Notes: generated by a model from the letters alone, not told the origin. Counted from the first letter of the stretch, positions 9,336 to 17,880 are shown. The stretch is DNA of 64,000 bases from CAWBRT01 sp963819175 (GCA_963819175.1 CAWFVJ010000024.1:372001-436000), one strand, 5' to 3'. Numbers and translations: made by a program.

Positions 9336-9654
9336 TGTCCGGGCGTGTGCGCGTCGAGACGGTGTATTTTTTCACGGTCACGGGGAGTTACGACAGTCAT
9401 TTGGGATGTCATTCTGAGCGACCAAAGGGAGCGAAGAATCCCAGTACGGCCTCAGGCAGAGGCGAAGCCGCAGGATTTCATCAAGAATCCGCAGGCGGCA
9501 CGGGTGAAAATAACGCCGTGGGATCCTTCGCTGCGCTCAGGATGACAGTCGCAATTTATCCAGATGGCTGGCCCTGCTGCGAAAGAGCCCCGCGACCCTG
9601 TACAATTGCGCTTCGTGCTGGTCAGATTCAAAAACTGTTCACTGAGAGCACGCG
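9336..9654. other. Intergenic region, mostly repeat
   Basis: No gene seen. Most of it is a copy of the GTCATTCTGAGCG dispersed repeat (9408-9548). The remainder leads to the galU start; no clear promoter was picked. Confidence 0.55.
9408..9548. repeat. GTCATTCTGAGCG-type dispersed inverted repeat, copy A
   Basis: Begins gtcattctgagcg...gagcgaagaatcc and ends ggatccttcgctgcgctcaggatgac, its approximate reverse complement. This is the intergenic repeat type seen in many soil bacteria. Four further copies or part copies occur in the window (17743, 28335, 37821, 53439), all between genes. Confidence 0.75.
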
Positions 9655-10533
9655 ATGAAACAAAAAGTCAGAAAGGCAGTTTTTCCGGCCGCGGGGCTGG
9701 GCACTCGATTTCTGCCTGCGACCAAAGCGCAGCCCAAAGAGATGCTGCCGCTGGTCGACAAGCCGATCATTCAGTACGGCGTGGAAGAGGCCGTGGCTTC
9801 CGGCTGCGATCAGATCATCATCGTGACCGGGCGCAACAAGACCGCAATTGAAGACCACTTCGATGTCAGTTACGAGCTAGAAAAGCAGTTGGAGGGGAAG
9901 AACAAGCTTGAACTGCTGGCCATCGTGCGCCAGATTTCGGACATGATCCACATCTGCTACACGCGGCAGAAAGAGGCGCTGGGTTTGGGGCATGCAGTGC
10001 TCGTGGCCAAGGAACTGGTGGGCAACGAGCCGTTTGCGGTGCTGCTGGCCGACGATGTGGTCGATTCGAAAACACCGTGCCTGAAGCAGATGATCGACAT
10101 TTTCGAGGAGACGCAGTGCTCGGTGATCGCCACCCAGGTGGTCGAAGGCAAAGCGATCTCCGCCTACGGCGTGCTCGACGCCATCCCGGTTCCGGGTCAC
10201 GGCGGGCGTTTGTTCGAGATCAAGAATCTGGTGGAAAAACCGCGGCCCGAAGCAGCGCCGTCGAACCAGGCCATTATTGGCCGCTACATCCTGACGCCGC
10301 GCGTCTTCGAGTGTTTGGAGGAGATCACGCCTGGCGCTATCGGTGAGTTGCAGCTAACCGACGGACTGCGCGCGCTGCTGAAGCACGAAAAGATGTATGG
10401 CTATCAGTTCGAAGGCAAGCGCCACGATACCGGCGACAAACTAGGCTTCCTGAAGGCCACGGTGGAGTTTGCCCTCAAGCGCGACGACCTTGGCGCGGGA
10501 TTTCGCGAGTGGTTGCGGCAGCAGAAGTTCTGA
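9655..10533 (+). CDS. galU: UTP--glucose-1-phosphate uridylyltransferase
   Basis: A 292-aa nucleotidyltransferase making UDP-glucose from UTP and glucose-1-phosphate for envelope polysaccharides and trehalose. It opens with the signature AAGLGTRFLPATKAQPKEML (residues about 11-30), with PLVDKPIIQYGVEEA following. It also has the catalytic LADDVV, the EKPRPEAAPSN sugar-binding loop and GRYILTPRVFECL. Length is normal. The gene ends 12 bases from the convergent ABM-like gene. Confidence 0.96.
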   Translation: MKQKVRKAVFPAAGLGTRFLPATKAQPKEMLPLVDKPIIQYGVEEAVASGCDQIIIVTGRNKTAIEDHFDVSYELEKQLEGKNKLELLAIVRQISDMIHICYTRQKEALGLGHAVLVAKELVGNEPFAVLLADDVVDSKTPCLKQMIDIFEETQCSVIATQVVEGKAISAYGVLDAIPVPGHGGRLFEIKNLVEKPRPEAAPSNQAIIGRYILTPRVFECLEEITPGAIGELQLTDGLRALLKHEKMYGYQFEGKRHDTGDKLGFLKATVEFALKRDDLGAGFREWLRQQKF

Positions 10534-10545
10534 TCGGTCCGCGGC

Positions 10546-10854
10546 TTACTCCCCGAGGACCGGCGTAAACGATCCGATTCTGCGCTCCTGCTCGATCATG
10601 ATCTCGCACTCGTGGTCGAGCGTTTCGTATTGCTCCCCGAACTGCACGCGGAACTGCCGGAAAGCCTCTTCCGAAGCCCACCGGTCAACGGTTACGAAAC
10701 GTTCGGGGCGTCTTTCGTCGCGCAGCAGTTCGGTGCCGACGAACCCTTGCGCTCGCTTGAACAATGCGGCCCACTCGCCCCCGGGACCGTAGGTTCCCGC
10801 GAACTCCGCTTCGCAATCCGCCTTCGGCACGAACTCCCAGACGATCACGTACAT
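10546..10854 (-). CDS. ABM (antibiotic biosynthesis monooxygenase)-fold protein
   Basis: A 102-aa protein, MYVIVWEFVPKADCEAEF..., with the short alpha/beta ferredoxin-like pattern of ABM domains: first strand YVIVWEF, a helix, GFVGTELLRDE, then RFVTVDRWASEEAFRQF. Members are small heme or quinol monooxygenases, but many have no known substrate. The ATG at 10854 is preferred over an upstream in-frame ATG because GGAGG lies 4 bases before it. It is convergent with galU. No catalytic residue can be assigned. Confidence 0.72.
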   Translation of the reverse strand: MYVIVWEFVPKADCEAEFAGTYGPGGEWAALFKRAQGFVGTELLRDERRPERFVTVDRWASEEAFRQFRVQFGEQYETLDHECEIMIEQERRIGSFTPVLGE

Positions 10855-10965
10855 GGTTCCTCCATGCATCGGCCCAGGTTTTTCCCGTCCTCACCGAACG
10901 TCAGGAACAGAATAGCCCCAGCCGCTGAAAAAGCAACTGGGGCATCTGGAATTGAGGTTGAACTA

Positions 10966-10987
10966 CCCCACTCAAGCCAACAGCGGG
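10966..10987. repeat. Left half of dispersed palindrome interrupted by an IS
   Basis: CCCCACTCAAGCC followed by loop bases aacagcggg. The other stem arm, GGCTTGAATGGG, lies at 12291-12302 beyond the insertion sequence. The bases ccaacagcggg (10977-10987) are repeated at 12282-12292 and form the target-site duplication. Confidence 0.8.
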
Positions 10988-12281
10988 TGTTCAGTCTCAT
11001 GACATCCTTTCCAAAGTGTCTCGGGACATCCTTTACACTTCCGCGCGAGCGCAGCGAGCGCGGGAGTGTAAGCCGAGATGCCTTGGAAGACCATGGACGT
11101 ACGAGAACAGCGGGTGCAGTTTGTGGTGGCGGCGTTGCGCCGGGAGCAGTCGCTGACGGCGCTTTGTGAGGAGTTTGGGGTGTCGCGTCCCACCGGGCGT
11201 TTGTGGCTGGAGCGTTACCGGCAGCAAGGCCTGGCGGGCATCGCCGAGCGTAGCCGTCGTCCGCTTCACAGCCCGCGTCTGACGGCTGGGGAACTGGAGG
11301 AGCGGGTCGTCGAGCTGCGCCGCTGCTATCCGGACTGGGGTGCGCGCAAGCTGGCAGTCCTGCTGGAGCGCGAGGGGGCGCGGCTGACCCGCAGCACGAT
11401 TCATCGCATTCTGTTGCGGCGCGATCTGATCCATCCGGCGGACCGGCACGATGTGGCGGATGAGCGCTTTGAACGCTGCCGTCCCAACGAGCTGTGGCAG
11501 ATGGACTTCAAGAGTCCGAAGGGTTGGAATGCGCCGACCGGCCCCTTGTCGGTGATCGACGACCACAGCCGCTACTTGCTGGTGTTGCAGCAGACGGGGA
11601 GCACGCGTGGGGATCTGGTCCGGGAGCAGTTGCAGAGCGTCTTTTGCGATTGCGGCGTCCCGGAGGGGATGCTGATGGACCATGGCATTCCGTGGTGGAG
11701 CGCGCGCTCGCCGATGGGCACGACGGAGCTGGCGGTGTGGCTGATGAAGCAGGGTATTCGGCTGCACTGGAGCGGGATTCGGCATCCCCAGACGCAGGGC
11801 AAGGTGGAGCGCTTTCACGGCGAGATGGAGCGGGCCTTGCGGCATCGCGGCTGGCAGGACAAGCCGCCGCAGCAGTGGCTTGATGAGTTTCGCTGGGAAC
11901 ACAACCAGGTCCGCCCGCACGAGGCACTGCAAATGCGCACCCCGGCCTCGGTGTGGCGGCCGAGTCCGCGGGTCTACGATGCGCAGCCGCCGCGCTGGGA
12001 GTATCCGGCGGAAGCGCGGGTGCGCCGGCTGGATGGCGATGGCAAGATGAACGCTTTCGGACGGACCTGGAACATCGGCCAGGGGCTGCGCCGGGAGTGG
12101 GTGCAACTGCTGCAACTGGAAGATCGGGTGCAGGTGTATTACTGCCGCACCCTAGTGCGCGAGCTCGATCTCGCGACCCAGCATTCGACCTCGGTCGAAC
12201 GCTGGATCGCAGACTGAGTGCAAAACCCAACTGGAAAGGATGTGTCGAGACAAACTGGAAAGTATGTCTTGGGACTAGACA
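10988..12281 (+). mobile_element. Complete IS481-family insertion sequence, 1294 bp
   Basis: The element starts TGT and ends ACA. About 50 bases at each end form imperfect inverted repeats: left tgttcagtctcatgacatcc, right (reversed) tgtctagtcccaagacatac. Both then continue with a second GACATCCTTTCC/CACATCCTTTCC-like block. An exact 11-bp direct repeat, ccaacagcggg, flanks both ends. One intact transposase gene fills it. The intact ORF and exact duplication suggest recent insertion. The target is the loop of one of the CCCCAC...GTGGGG palindromes. Confidence 0.92.
11078..12217 (+). CDS. IS481-family transposase
   Basis: A 379-aa DDE transposase. The N-terminal helix-turn-helix (SLTALCEEFGVSRPTGRLWL, about residues 25-45) is typical of IS481. 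The rve catalytic core follows: LWQMDFKSPKG (first Asp, about 140), SVIDDHSRYLLVL, then the second acidic block near MDHGIPWW, and HPQTQGKVERFHGEMERAL with the catalytic Glu near residue 250. The Mu-type C-terminal segment RPHEALQMRTPASVW follows. The length is normal for larger IS481 members. It starts ATGCCTTGGAAG about 90 bases inside the left end. Confidence 0.95.
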   Translation: MPWKTMDVREQRVQFVVAALRREQSLTALCEEFGVSRPTGRLWLERYRQQGLAGIAERSRRPLHSPRLTAGELEERVVELRRCYPDWGARKLAVLLEREGARLTRSTIHRILLRRDLIHPADRHDVADERFERCRPNELWQMDFKSPKGWNAPTGPLSVIDDHSRYLLVLQQTGSTRGDLVREQLQSVFCDCGVPEGMLMDHGIPWWSARSPMGTTELAVWLMKQGIRLHWSGIRHPQTQGKVERFHGEMERALRHRGWQDKPPQQWLDEFRWEHNQVRPHEALQMRTPASVWRPSPRVYDAQPPRWEYPAEARVRRLDGDGKMNAFGRTWNIGQGLRREWVQLLQLEDRVQVYYCRTLVRELDLATQHSTSVERWIAD

Positions 12282-12344
12282 CCAACAGCGGGCTTGAATG
12301 GGCCACCAGCCAAAAAGAATTCGGTCACACGCGCTAGGGCAGAC

Positions 12345-14450
12345 CTATTCTTCTTCTTCCGTTTCTTCGCCTTTAGCCGCCTTGGCAGCCGCAACGATCT
12401 TCTCCTGGATCAGCGCCGGGACCACATCGTAGTGATCCATTTCCATGCCAAATACGCCGCGGCCCTGCGTCATCGCGGTGAGGTCGGTGCCGTAGGTCAA
12501 CATTTCGGACATGGGAACCGAAGCCTTCACGACGGTGTTGCCGCCCTTGTTGTCCATGCCCTGGATGCGGCCGCGCCTTGAGTTCAGGTCGCCCATAATA
12601 GCTCCGGCAAACTCGTCCGGAGCCGTGATCTCGACGCTCATAATCGGTTCCAGCAGCGTCGGCTTGGCCTGCTCCATAGCCTTCCTGAAAGCAATACGGC
12701 CGGCGGTCTTGAACGACATTTCGTTGGAGTCGACATCATGATAGCTGCCGTCGTAGAGAATCACCCTGAAGTCGACCACCGGATACCCTGCCAGGTATCC
12801 GCGTGCGGCGGCTTCGAGGATGCCTTTTTCAACGGCTGGAATGTAGTTCTTGGGAATCGCGCCACCGAAGATGTCGTTGACGAACTCGAACTGACCACCG
12901 CGCGGAAGTGGCTCCATCTTGATTTTGCAATCGCCAAACTGGCCGTGGCCGCCTGACTGCTTCTTGTGACGCCCCTGCACGTCGGCGTGGCCGCGTATGG
13001 TTTCGCGATAGGGAACCTTTGGGGCTTTCAGGTTGACCTCGGTGTGGTAGCGGTTCTTCATCTTCGAGACTGCCACCTCGATGTGCTGCTGGCCGGTGCC
13101 CGCGATCAGGAACTCCTGTGTCTGCGGGTCGCGGAAGAAGCGGAGCATGGCGTCTTCCTCCATCAGCTTGGAAAGGTTGACTCCCAGCTTATCCTCGTCC
13201 GCCCGCGACTTCGGCTCGATCGCAAATGTGATTGCCGGCTCAGGCAGCTTGACCACCGGATACTGAGCCGGCGCGGCCTTGTCGCCCAGAGTGTCGCCGG
13301 TCAAGGTTTCCTTGAGCTTGGCTACCGCGCCGAGGTCGCCGGCATGCAGCTGGTTGACGGCAACCGTTGACTTGCCCTGCATGATCGAGAGGTGAGCAAA
13401 TTTTTCAGAGGTGCTGCGGGTGAAGTTCTGCACCGAAGCATCGTTTTTCAAAACGCCCGAGAATACTTTGAAGTAAGAAATGCGCCCCGAGAACGGATCG
13501 CTCACCGTTTTGAAGGTGTAGAGCGAAACCGGTTCGTTGTCGGCAATCTTGCGTTGCGCGGGCTCGCCGTTTCCCGATTCGCCCGCGGCCTGCACCGTTC
13601 CGCGTTCCGCTGGTGAAGGTGCGTAATCGACAATGAAATCGAGCAGCGCGTCCGTGCCAACATTGGCCAACCCAGCGGCGAACAGCACGGGAAAGACCTT
13701 GTGGCCGCGAACCGCGTCGTGGAGGCCGGCGACGATCCGCTCCTCGGTGAGCGTCCCGCTGGAGAAGAACTCTTCCATCAGAGAGTCATCGCCCTCGGCG
13801 ACCAGCTCCACGAGCCTCTCGTGAGCCTCCTTGGCCTCTCCGGCCAGATTAGCGGGAATCTCGCCCACGGTGGCTTTCCCGTTGCCGCCCAACTCGTAGG
13901 TGTAGGCCTTCATGCGCACCAGGTCCACCACACCGGAGAAATTCTTTTCGCTGCCGATGGGCAGCTGCACCGGAATCACCGTGCGGCCAAACGTCGTCGT
14001 CAAAGACTCCATGCAGCGTTGGAAATCGGCTCGTTCGCGGTCCATGCGGGTGCAGACCAATATCCGCGGCAGCGAATATTTTTCGGCGAAGCCCCATATT
14101 TTTTCCGTGACCACCTGCACGCCGCTGACGCCATCGACCACCACCAGGGCCGCTTCCACGGCCGGCATCACCATCTCGGCTTCATGCGTGAACATGTTGA
14201 AGCCGGGAGTGTCGATCAGGTTGATCTTGGTCTTTCCCCACTCGGCGAACGACATGGCGGCGGAGATTGTCATCTGCCGGGAAATTTCTTCTTCGTCGTA
14301 GTCGGTGACGGTATTGCCTTCGTCCACACGGCCCAGACGCTGGGTTGAGCCGGCCGTGTACAGCATGGCCGAAACAAGAGAGGTTTTGCCGGAGTGGGCG
14401 TGCCCCACGACAGCGACGTTACGGAGATTAGCGCCTTCGTAGTTTTTCAC
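12345..14450 (-). CDS. Elongation factor G-like GTPase (EF-G paralogue)
   Basis: A 701-aa translational GTPase. The GTG start at 14450 is preceded by AGGAGTT, and the protein begins VKNYEGANLRNVAVVGHAHSGKTSL. The P-loop is GHAHSGKT rather than the AHIDAGKT of housekeeping EF-G, G3 is DTPGFNMF, and the G4 position reads CTRMD instead of NKMD. Domains II-V follow, with the domain IV/V stretch SGGHGQFGDCKIKMEPLPRG. The C-terminus is an acidic GEETEEEE tail. These differences place it with EF-G-like paralogues (as in Thermus EF-G-2), whose role is unclear, not with the main fusA gene of a str operon, and no rps genes are adjacent. Confidence 0.9.
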   Translation of the reverse strand: MKNYEGANLRNVAVVGHAHSGKTSLVSAMLYTAGSTQRLGRVDEGNTVTDYDEEEISRQMTISAAMSFAEWGKTKINLIDTPGFNMFTHEAEMVMPAVEAALVVVDGVSGVQVVTEKIWGFAEKYSLPRILVCTRMDRERADFQRCMESLTTTFGRTVIPVQLPIGSEKNFSGVVDLVRMKAYTYELGGNGKATVGEIPANLAGEAKEAHERLVELVAEGDDSLMEEFFSSGTLTEERIVAGLHDAVRGHKVFPVLFAAGLANVGTDALLDFIVDYAPSPAERGTVQAAGESGNGEPAQRKIADNEPVSLYTFKTVSDPFSGRISYFKVFSGVLKNDASVQNFTRSTSEKFAHLSIMQGKSTVAVNQLHAGDLGAVAKLKETLTGDTLGDKAAPAQYPVVKLPEPAITFAIEPKSRADEDKLGVNLSKLMEEDAMLRFFRDPQTQEFLIAGTGQQHIEVAVSKMKNRYHTEVNLKAPKVPYRETIRGHADVQGRHKKQSGGHGQFGDCKIKMEPLPRGGQFEFVNDIFGGAIPKNYIPAVEKGILEAAARGYLAGYPVVDFRVILYDGSYHDVDSNEMSFKTAGRIAFRKAMEQAKPTLLEPIMSVEITAPDEFAGAIMGDLNSRRGRIQGMDNKGGNTVVKASVPMSEMLTYGTDLTAMTQGRGVFGMEMDHYDVVPALIQEKIVAAAKAAKGEETEEEE

Positions 14451-14966
14451 AATAACTCCTCTTAATCGCCGTTTCACCGTGCAGGTGAAACAATACCGTA
14501 GCTCTCCCTGCCGTTTGTCGCGGTTCCATGCAGCGCCGCAACGCCAAGCAACCCCCAGACCGAAGAACCGCCGTCGGCCAATGCCCCGCAATCTTCTCAG
14601 GGAACCTTGGTCGGCTGGATGATCGTGCGACCCCACATCAGGGTAGCTGACGCCGCATCCGAGGCCAACCCAAGGGCGGAAGACAGGACCCCCACGTGCC
14701 CTGGCACATGGCGGAGAGCAAAAAATACGAAGAAAAATCGTAGCACAAGCGCTCTGTAGCGCCAATCGTTGGTTTGTGGCGGCTCCGTGCCGCCCCGCAA
14801 CCTGTAGAGTTGGGCGGAATCGCGTTACCGGAAGTTTCCCGTAAATCCCTGCCTTCGAGAGTTTCTGCCGGACGCCGAGTTCGGTTACCATGTAATAAGC
14901 AGCCAGGCGTTCCGCTCTGGCATTGAAGTCCTATTCTGAATGCTGACGAAAGGTTCTTCTCCGACG
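14451..14966. other. Intergenic region between divergent genes
   Basis: About 500 bases with no supported gene. A reverse-strand frame continues the EF-G-like ORF upstream to 14891, but a good ribosome site at the GTG 14450 argues against translation of this part. Some short GC-rich hairpins (for example ggcggctccgtgccgcc at 14774) are present; function unknown. Confidence 0.5.
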
Positions 14967-15611
14967 ATGAAAACAGTTTCGCGCATGCTCGTGATCGCAG
15001 CACTGATTGCTTTTACCGGTCTTGCCCAAGCCGGGGACACTTCCGTGCTTCGCCCACCCGTCGGTTCCAAAGTGGCGGTTGTCGTCTTTGAGGACCTGGA
15101 ATGTCCCCAGTGTGCCCGCATCGAGCCGCTGTTGGAAGATGCCGAAAGGACCTATAACATTCCGCTGGTGCGTTACGATTTTTCACTGCCCATGCACGCC
15201 TGGTCGTTTCAGGCTCATGTAAACGCCCGCTATTTCGACACCAAAGGGAAGGCATTGGGCGAGGAATACCGCAGCTGGGTCTTCAAAAACCAGAACTTCA
15301 TTACCAAGATGAACGTGCGTGGCATGTCCGAACGATTCGCAGCGGAGCACGGTGTCAGCTTGCCCACCTTTGTCGATCCCGACGGTAAGCTGGCGGCCAA
15401 GGTGAGGCAAGATTACGCTACCGGAGAGAGCATTGGCATCGATCACACTCCGACAGTCTACGTGGTGGGAGAGTCGCGGCAGACGCCCTATATTGAAGTC
15501 AAGGAGATATCGCAGTTGTTCAACACCATAGACCAGATGAAGACCTTGGTGAAGGCCGAGGCCCCACGCTCGAAGAATTCATCGGTCCGGAAGGTCAAAC
15601 CCGTGCAGTGA
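14967..15611 (+). CDS. DsbA-like thioredoxin-fold protein, exported
   Basis: A 214-aa protein with a signal peptide (MKTVSRMLVIAALIAFTGLAQA) and a thioredoxin-fold domain. The redox motif CPQC is at residues 46-49 (FEDLECPQCARIEP) and the cis-proline loop is HTPTVYVVG. The layout fits the DsbA/thioredoxin_4 group that shuffles or reduces disulfides in the periplasm. An alternative start is ATG 14940; ATG 14967 is favoured because it opens directly into the signal peptide. The C-terminus is basic (RSKNSSVRKVKPVQ). A strong terminator follows. It belongs to a local run of redox genes. Confidence 0.83.
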   Translation: MKTVSRMLVIAALIAFTGLAQAGDTSVLRPPVGSKVAVVVFEDLECPQCARIEPLLEDAERTYNIPLVRYDFSLPMHAWSFQAHVNARYFDTKGKALGEEYRSWVFKNQNFITKMNVRGMSERFAAEHGVSLPTFVDPDGKLAAKVRQDYATGESIGIDHTPTVYVVGESRQTPYIEVKEISQLFNTIDQMKTLVKAEAPRSKNSSVRKVKPVQ

Positions 15612-15636
15612 AACCGAGGGACGAATGAATCCAGTG

Positions 15637-15668
15637 AAGGCCCGCTCCGGCGGGCCTTTCTCATTTTG
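15637..15668 (+). terminator. Rho-independent terminator
   Basis: AAGGCCCGC, loop tccg, GCGGGCCTT, then ttctcatttt: a perfect 9-bp GC-rich stem and a T-rich tail 26 bases after the DsbA-like gene. Confidence 0.85.
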
Positions 15669-16010
15669 GGGTCTTCCCGAATTGATAGGCCAAGTTCATC
15701 GAAAGGCTGAGACCGCCTCGCAATTTGCAATCTGCCGGGCATAACTGGCCGATAGCCTTATTACATGCCTACGATGACGTGTATTCTAAGGCGTCTCGGA
15801 AACAGCGCCAGCGAGCGAGTGGCGAGGTTCTTGGCCGAACGCCTCCCGGCAGTGGCCATTCTGGCTGTTTTACCGTGGCTCGAGCGATCGACTCCCGAAC
15901 CTTCCCGCCAGAGATCTGGGCTGCTGCCATTGCGCGCCGACGAGAGCACAACGCGACGGCCCGTGACCACTGAGAAATTCTGAGTGAAGGCCCACCTGCT
16001 CTGAAACGCT
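15669..16010. other. Intergenic region, no supported gene
   Basis: Several short overlapping frames exist on both strands, but none shows a recognisable motif or ribosome site. I treat the stretch as non-coding or as an unrecognised remnant. Confidence 0.4.
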
Positions 16011-16508
16011 CTAATCCTTCTTGTTCAGCCCTCGCAGCACCTCGAATAATTCTTCGTTCGCGGGCGGCGTGGTCAGCGGATAGACCTTGGCAAAGGCGAT
16101 CACGCCTTGCTTGTCGATAATGAAAACAGCTCGCTCGGAGATCCCCGGGACCGGATCTCCCTCGCGCAGCACTCCATACTTGATCGCCACTTCGCCGTGC
16201 GGCCAGAAGTCGCTGCCCAGCGGAAAACTAACCCACCCGATATCTTTTTTCTGCCACGCGACGTGACTCGGAATGGAATCAACGCTCATGCCCACGACCT
16301 GGGCATCGTATCCGGCGAACTTCTCCACGTCCAGGTTCGTCGCCGGAATCTGAGCGCTTCAGGTAGGGGTCCAATCGAGGGCGTAGAAGGCCAGCACCAC
16401 GTTCCGTCTGCCCTTGAAGTTGCTGAGCCTGAACCGCGTCCTGGTTTCGCCCAGGACGGCGGGCACCTCGAAATCTGGGGCCACGTCACCGGCTTTCAAA
16501 GCTGTCAT
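16011..16508 (-). CDS. Peroxiredoxin (AhpC/TSA), catalytic Cys codon is TGA: candidate selenoprotein
   Basis: From ATG 16508 the frame reads MTALKAGDVAPDFEVP...NVVLAFYALDWTPT, then TGA at 16361-16359 (codon 50), then SAQIPATNLDVEKFAGYDAQ...VVGMSVDS to the true stop at 16011, all in one frame. Total is 165 residues, the normal length. The TGA falls exactly at the peroxidatic cysteine: the family motif P-x3-T-x2-C becomes DWTPT-U. This is the expected pattern for selenocysteine insertion, as in known Sec peroxiredoxins, and a hairpin follows the TGA. The enzyme would reduce peroxides using thiol donors. Alternatives are a nonsense mutation or a base-call error (TGC/TGT to TGA). It is divergent from a deiodinase-like redoxin gene. 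Confidence 0.75.
16311..16347 (-). promoter_or_regulatory. Candidate bacterial SECIS hairpin
   Basis: On the reverse strand, 11 bases after the TGA codon, TCCGGCGA (16347-16340) pairs perfectly with TCGCCGGA (16318-16311). The 21 bases between can form a small inner CC/GG stem with apical loop UGGACGU, about 26-32 bases after the TGA. Distance and a G in the apical loop agree with general descriptions of bacterial SECIS elements. No folding was computed. Confidence 0.45.
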
Positions 16509-16775
16509 CGTTCCGCTCCAATCGGATCGCTTCTGCGCGGGATTCCCACTCCAACACGCGCAACCACCGCGCATTGGGGATCTCGGAATTGTATCGGTGC
16601 AGATCATGGCGGGCAAGCACGGCGCTCGCAGACTGCAACACGCAGCGATTGCGCCGGCATCGAAAAGAGGTGGCCCAACTTCAGTCCGAGCTTCAGTCCG
16701 GCGTCGAGTGCGAAGGTTCCGCAACCACGACGCGTGTTGGAACCTCGGCAGCGCCGTTTTGTACAAGGAGGTTTG

Positions 16776-17705
16776 ATGTTCGGTTTATCGCGATATAACT
16801 ACGGAGAATTCCGCCGCTCCAGCCTGATGAAGGACATGACCAAAGCCAAGTTCGGCACTGCTCCTGAACCGGGCGAGAAAGCCCCGGACTTTGAACTGCA
16901 AACGCTGGACGGCGACAGGATTCGACTCGACGAGCTCCGGCAGAAGAGCAACGTGGTGCTGACCTTCGGGTCGGCAACCTGCCCGATGACGGCCGCCTCA
17001 GCCGGCGCTTTGCAGGTGCTTCACAAGAAATTTGGCGGCCAAGGAGTCGAATTCTTGTTCGTCTACGTGCGCGAAGCGCATCCCGGAGAGCGGCTCTCCG
17101 CTCACCGCAACCTTGGCGAGAAGATCATGGCCGCCGAACTCTTCCGCGAGCAGGAGGGGATCGCTTTCCCGATACTGATTGACGACCTGAGCGGCAAAGT
17201 GCATCGCCGCTATGGCTCCCTTCCCAACCCGACCTACATCGTTGACCGCAGCGGCCGCATTGCCTTCCGTTCGCTTTCCACGCGGCCCGATGCTGTGGGG
17301 GAAGCCTTGGAAGAACTGATCGAGCGCCAGCAGGAGCGCAAGGTCGATCATGCGGTCGTTCGCGGAGGTGAAGACAGAGCTTGGCCACCGCCGCTGCGCA
17401 GCTTACTGTACTCGCATCATGCGCTGGAGCGCGGCGGCGAACGCGCAATCCGCGAGTTCCGGCGCGAACTGGGAGTGCCCGGGGAAATTGCTCTCGTGAG
17501 CAGCCGCCTGGCATCCCCGGTCGTCGAACACCCGCGAGCCACGGTTGCCACGATTGCTGCCGTCGCCGGCGTGCTTGGATTGGGGCTGTGGGTCGGTCTT
17601 GCGCTGCGCCGCCGCCGTCTTGAGCGTACGCCCTACGGTGGCTACGATTATGCCCGGCGTGAGTCTCACCGGACTGGAACGGACGACTACGAGGTTGGAA
17701 TCTAG
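16776..17705 (+). CDS. Deiodinase-like / redoxin-domain protein with C-terminal membrane anchor
   Basis: A 309-aa protein. ATG 16776 follows AAGGAGG. Residues about 28-190 form a thioredoxin-like redoxin domain: PGEKAPDFELQTLDGDRIRL, then VVLTFGSATCPMTAASAG with one cysteine at the position used by Sec in deiodinases, then EFLFVYVREAHPGE, which is the iodothyronine-deiodinase-family signature, and YGSLPNPTYIVDRSGRIAF. Near residues 255-280 one membrane helix (ATIAAVAGVLGLGLWVGLAL) is followed by RRRR and a polar tail. Bacterial relatives are probably thiol peroxidases or reductases rather than hormone deiodinases. A reading frame extends upstream to 16107 but overlaps the peroxiredoxin and is not coding. 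Confidence 0.78.
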   Translation: MFGLSRYNYGEFRRSSLMKDMTKAKFGTAPEPGEKAPDFELQTLDGDRIRLDELRQKSNVVLTFGSATCPMTAASAGALQVLHKKFGGQGVEFLFVYVREAHPGERLSAHRNLGEKIMAAELFREQEGIAFPILIDDLSGKVHRRYGSLPNPTYIVDRSGRIAFRSLSTRPDAVGEALEELIERQQERKVDHAVVRGGEDRAWPPPLRSLLYSHHALERGGERAIREFRRELGVPGEIALVSSRLASPVVEHPRATVATIAAVAGVLGLGLWVGLALRRRRLERTPYGGYDYARRESHRTGTDDYEVGI

Positions 17706-17742
17706 CAGCCTGCCCGTAAGTTCGCTGCACAAGTTTCGCGAT

Positions 17743-17825
17743 GTCATCCTGAGCGAAGCGAAGGATCGATGCATTAAAAATCAAATACATAGATTCTTCG
17801 TTCGCTGCGCTCGCTCAGAATGACA
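17743..17825. repeat. GTCATTCTGAGCG-type dispersed inverted repeat, copy B
   Basis: gtcatcctgagcgaagcgaaggatcgatgcat on the left and its approximate reverse complement atagattcttcgttcgctgcgctcgctcagaatgacac on the right, with a short AT-rich centre. Confidence 0.8.
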
Positions 17826-17848
17826 CTTCAAAAGTTATTCCGCTGGTG

Positions 17849-17880
17849 CCCCACATCTGCCGCAGTTCGCAGAGATGGGG
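17849..17880. repeat. Dispersed palindrome, copy 5
   Basis: CCCCACATCTGC, loop cgcagtt, CGCAGAGATGGGG. Same family as the copies at 2685 and 47581; all three share the ACATCTGC arm. Confidence 0.75.

Noticed and set aside
12345..14450. Housekeeping fusA
   Set aside because: The G-domain motifs (GHAHSGKT, CTRMD) and the lack of rpsL/rpsG/tuf neighbours point to an EF-G-like paralogue.
14451..14891. 147-codon upstream extension of the EF-G-like gene
   Set aside because: The GTG at 14450 has AGGAGTT and starts directly at the conserved N-terminus; the extension has no homology.
16107..16775. N-terminal extension of the redoxin ORF over the peroxiredoxin gene
   Set aside because: No homology, and a strong AAGGAGG precedes ATG 16776. 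The extension is antisense to the peroxiredoxin.
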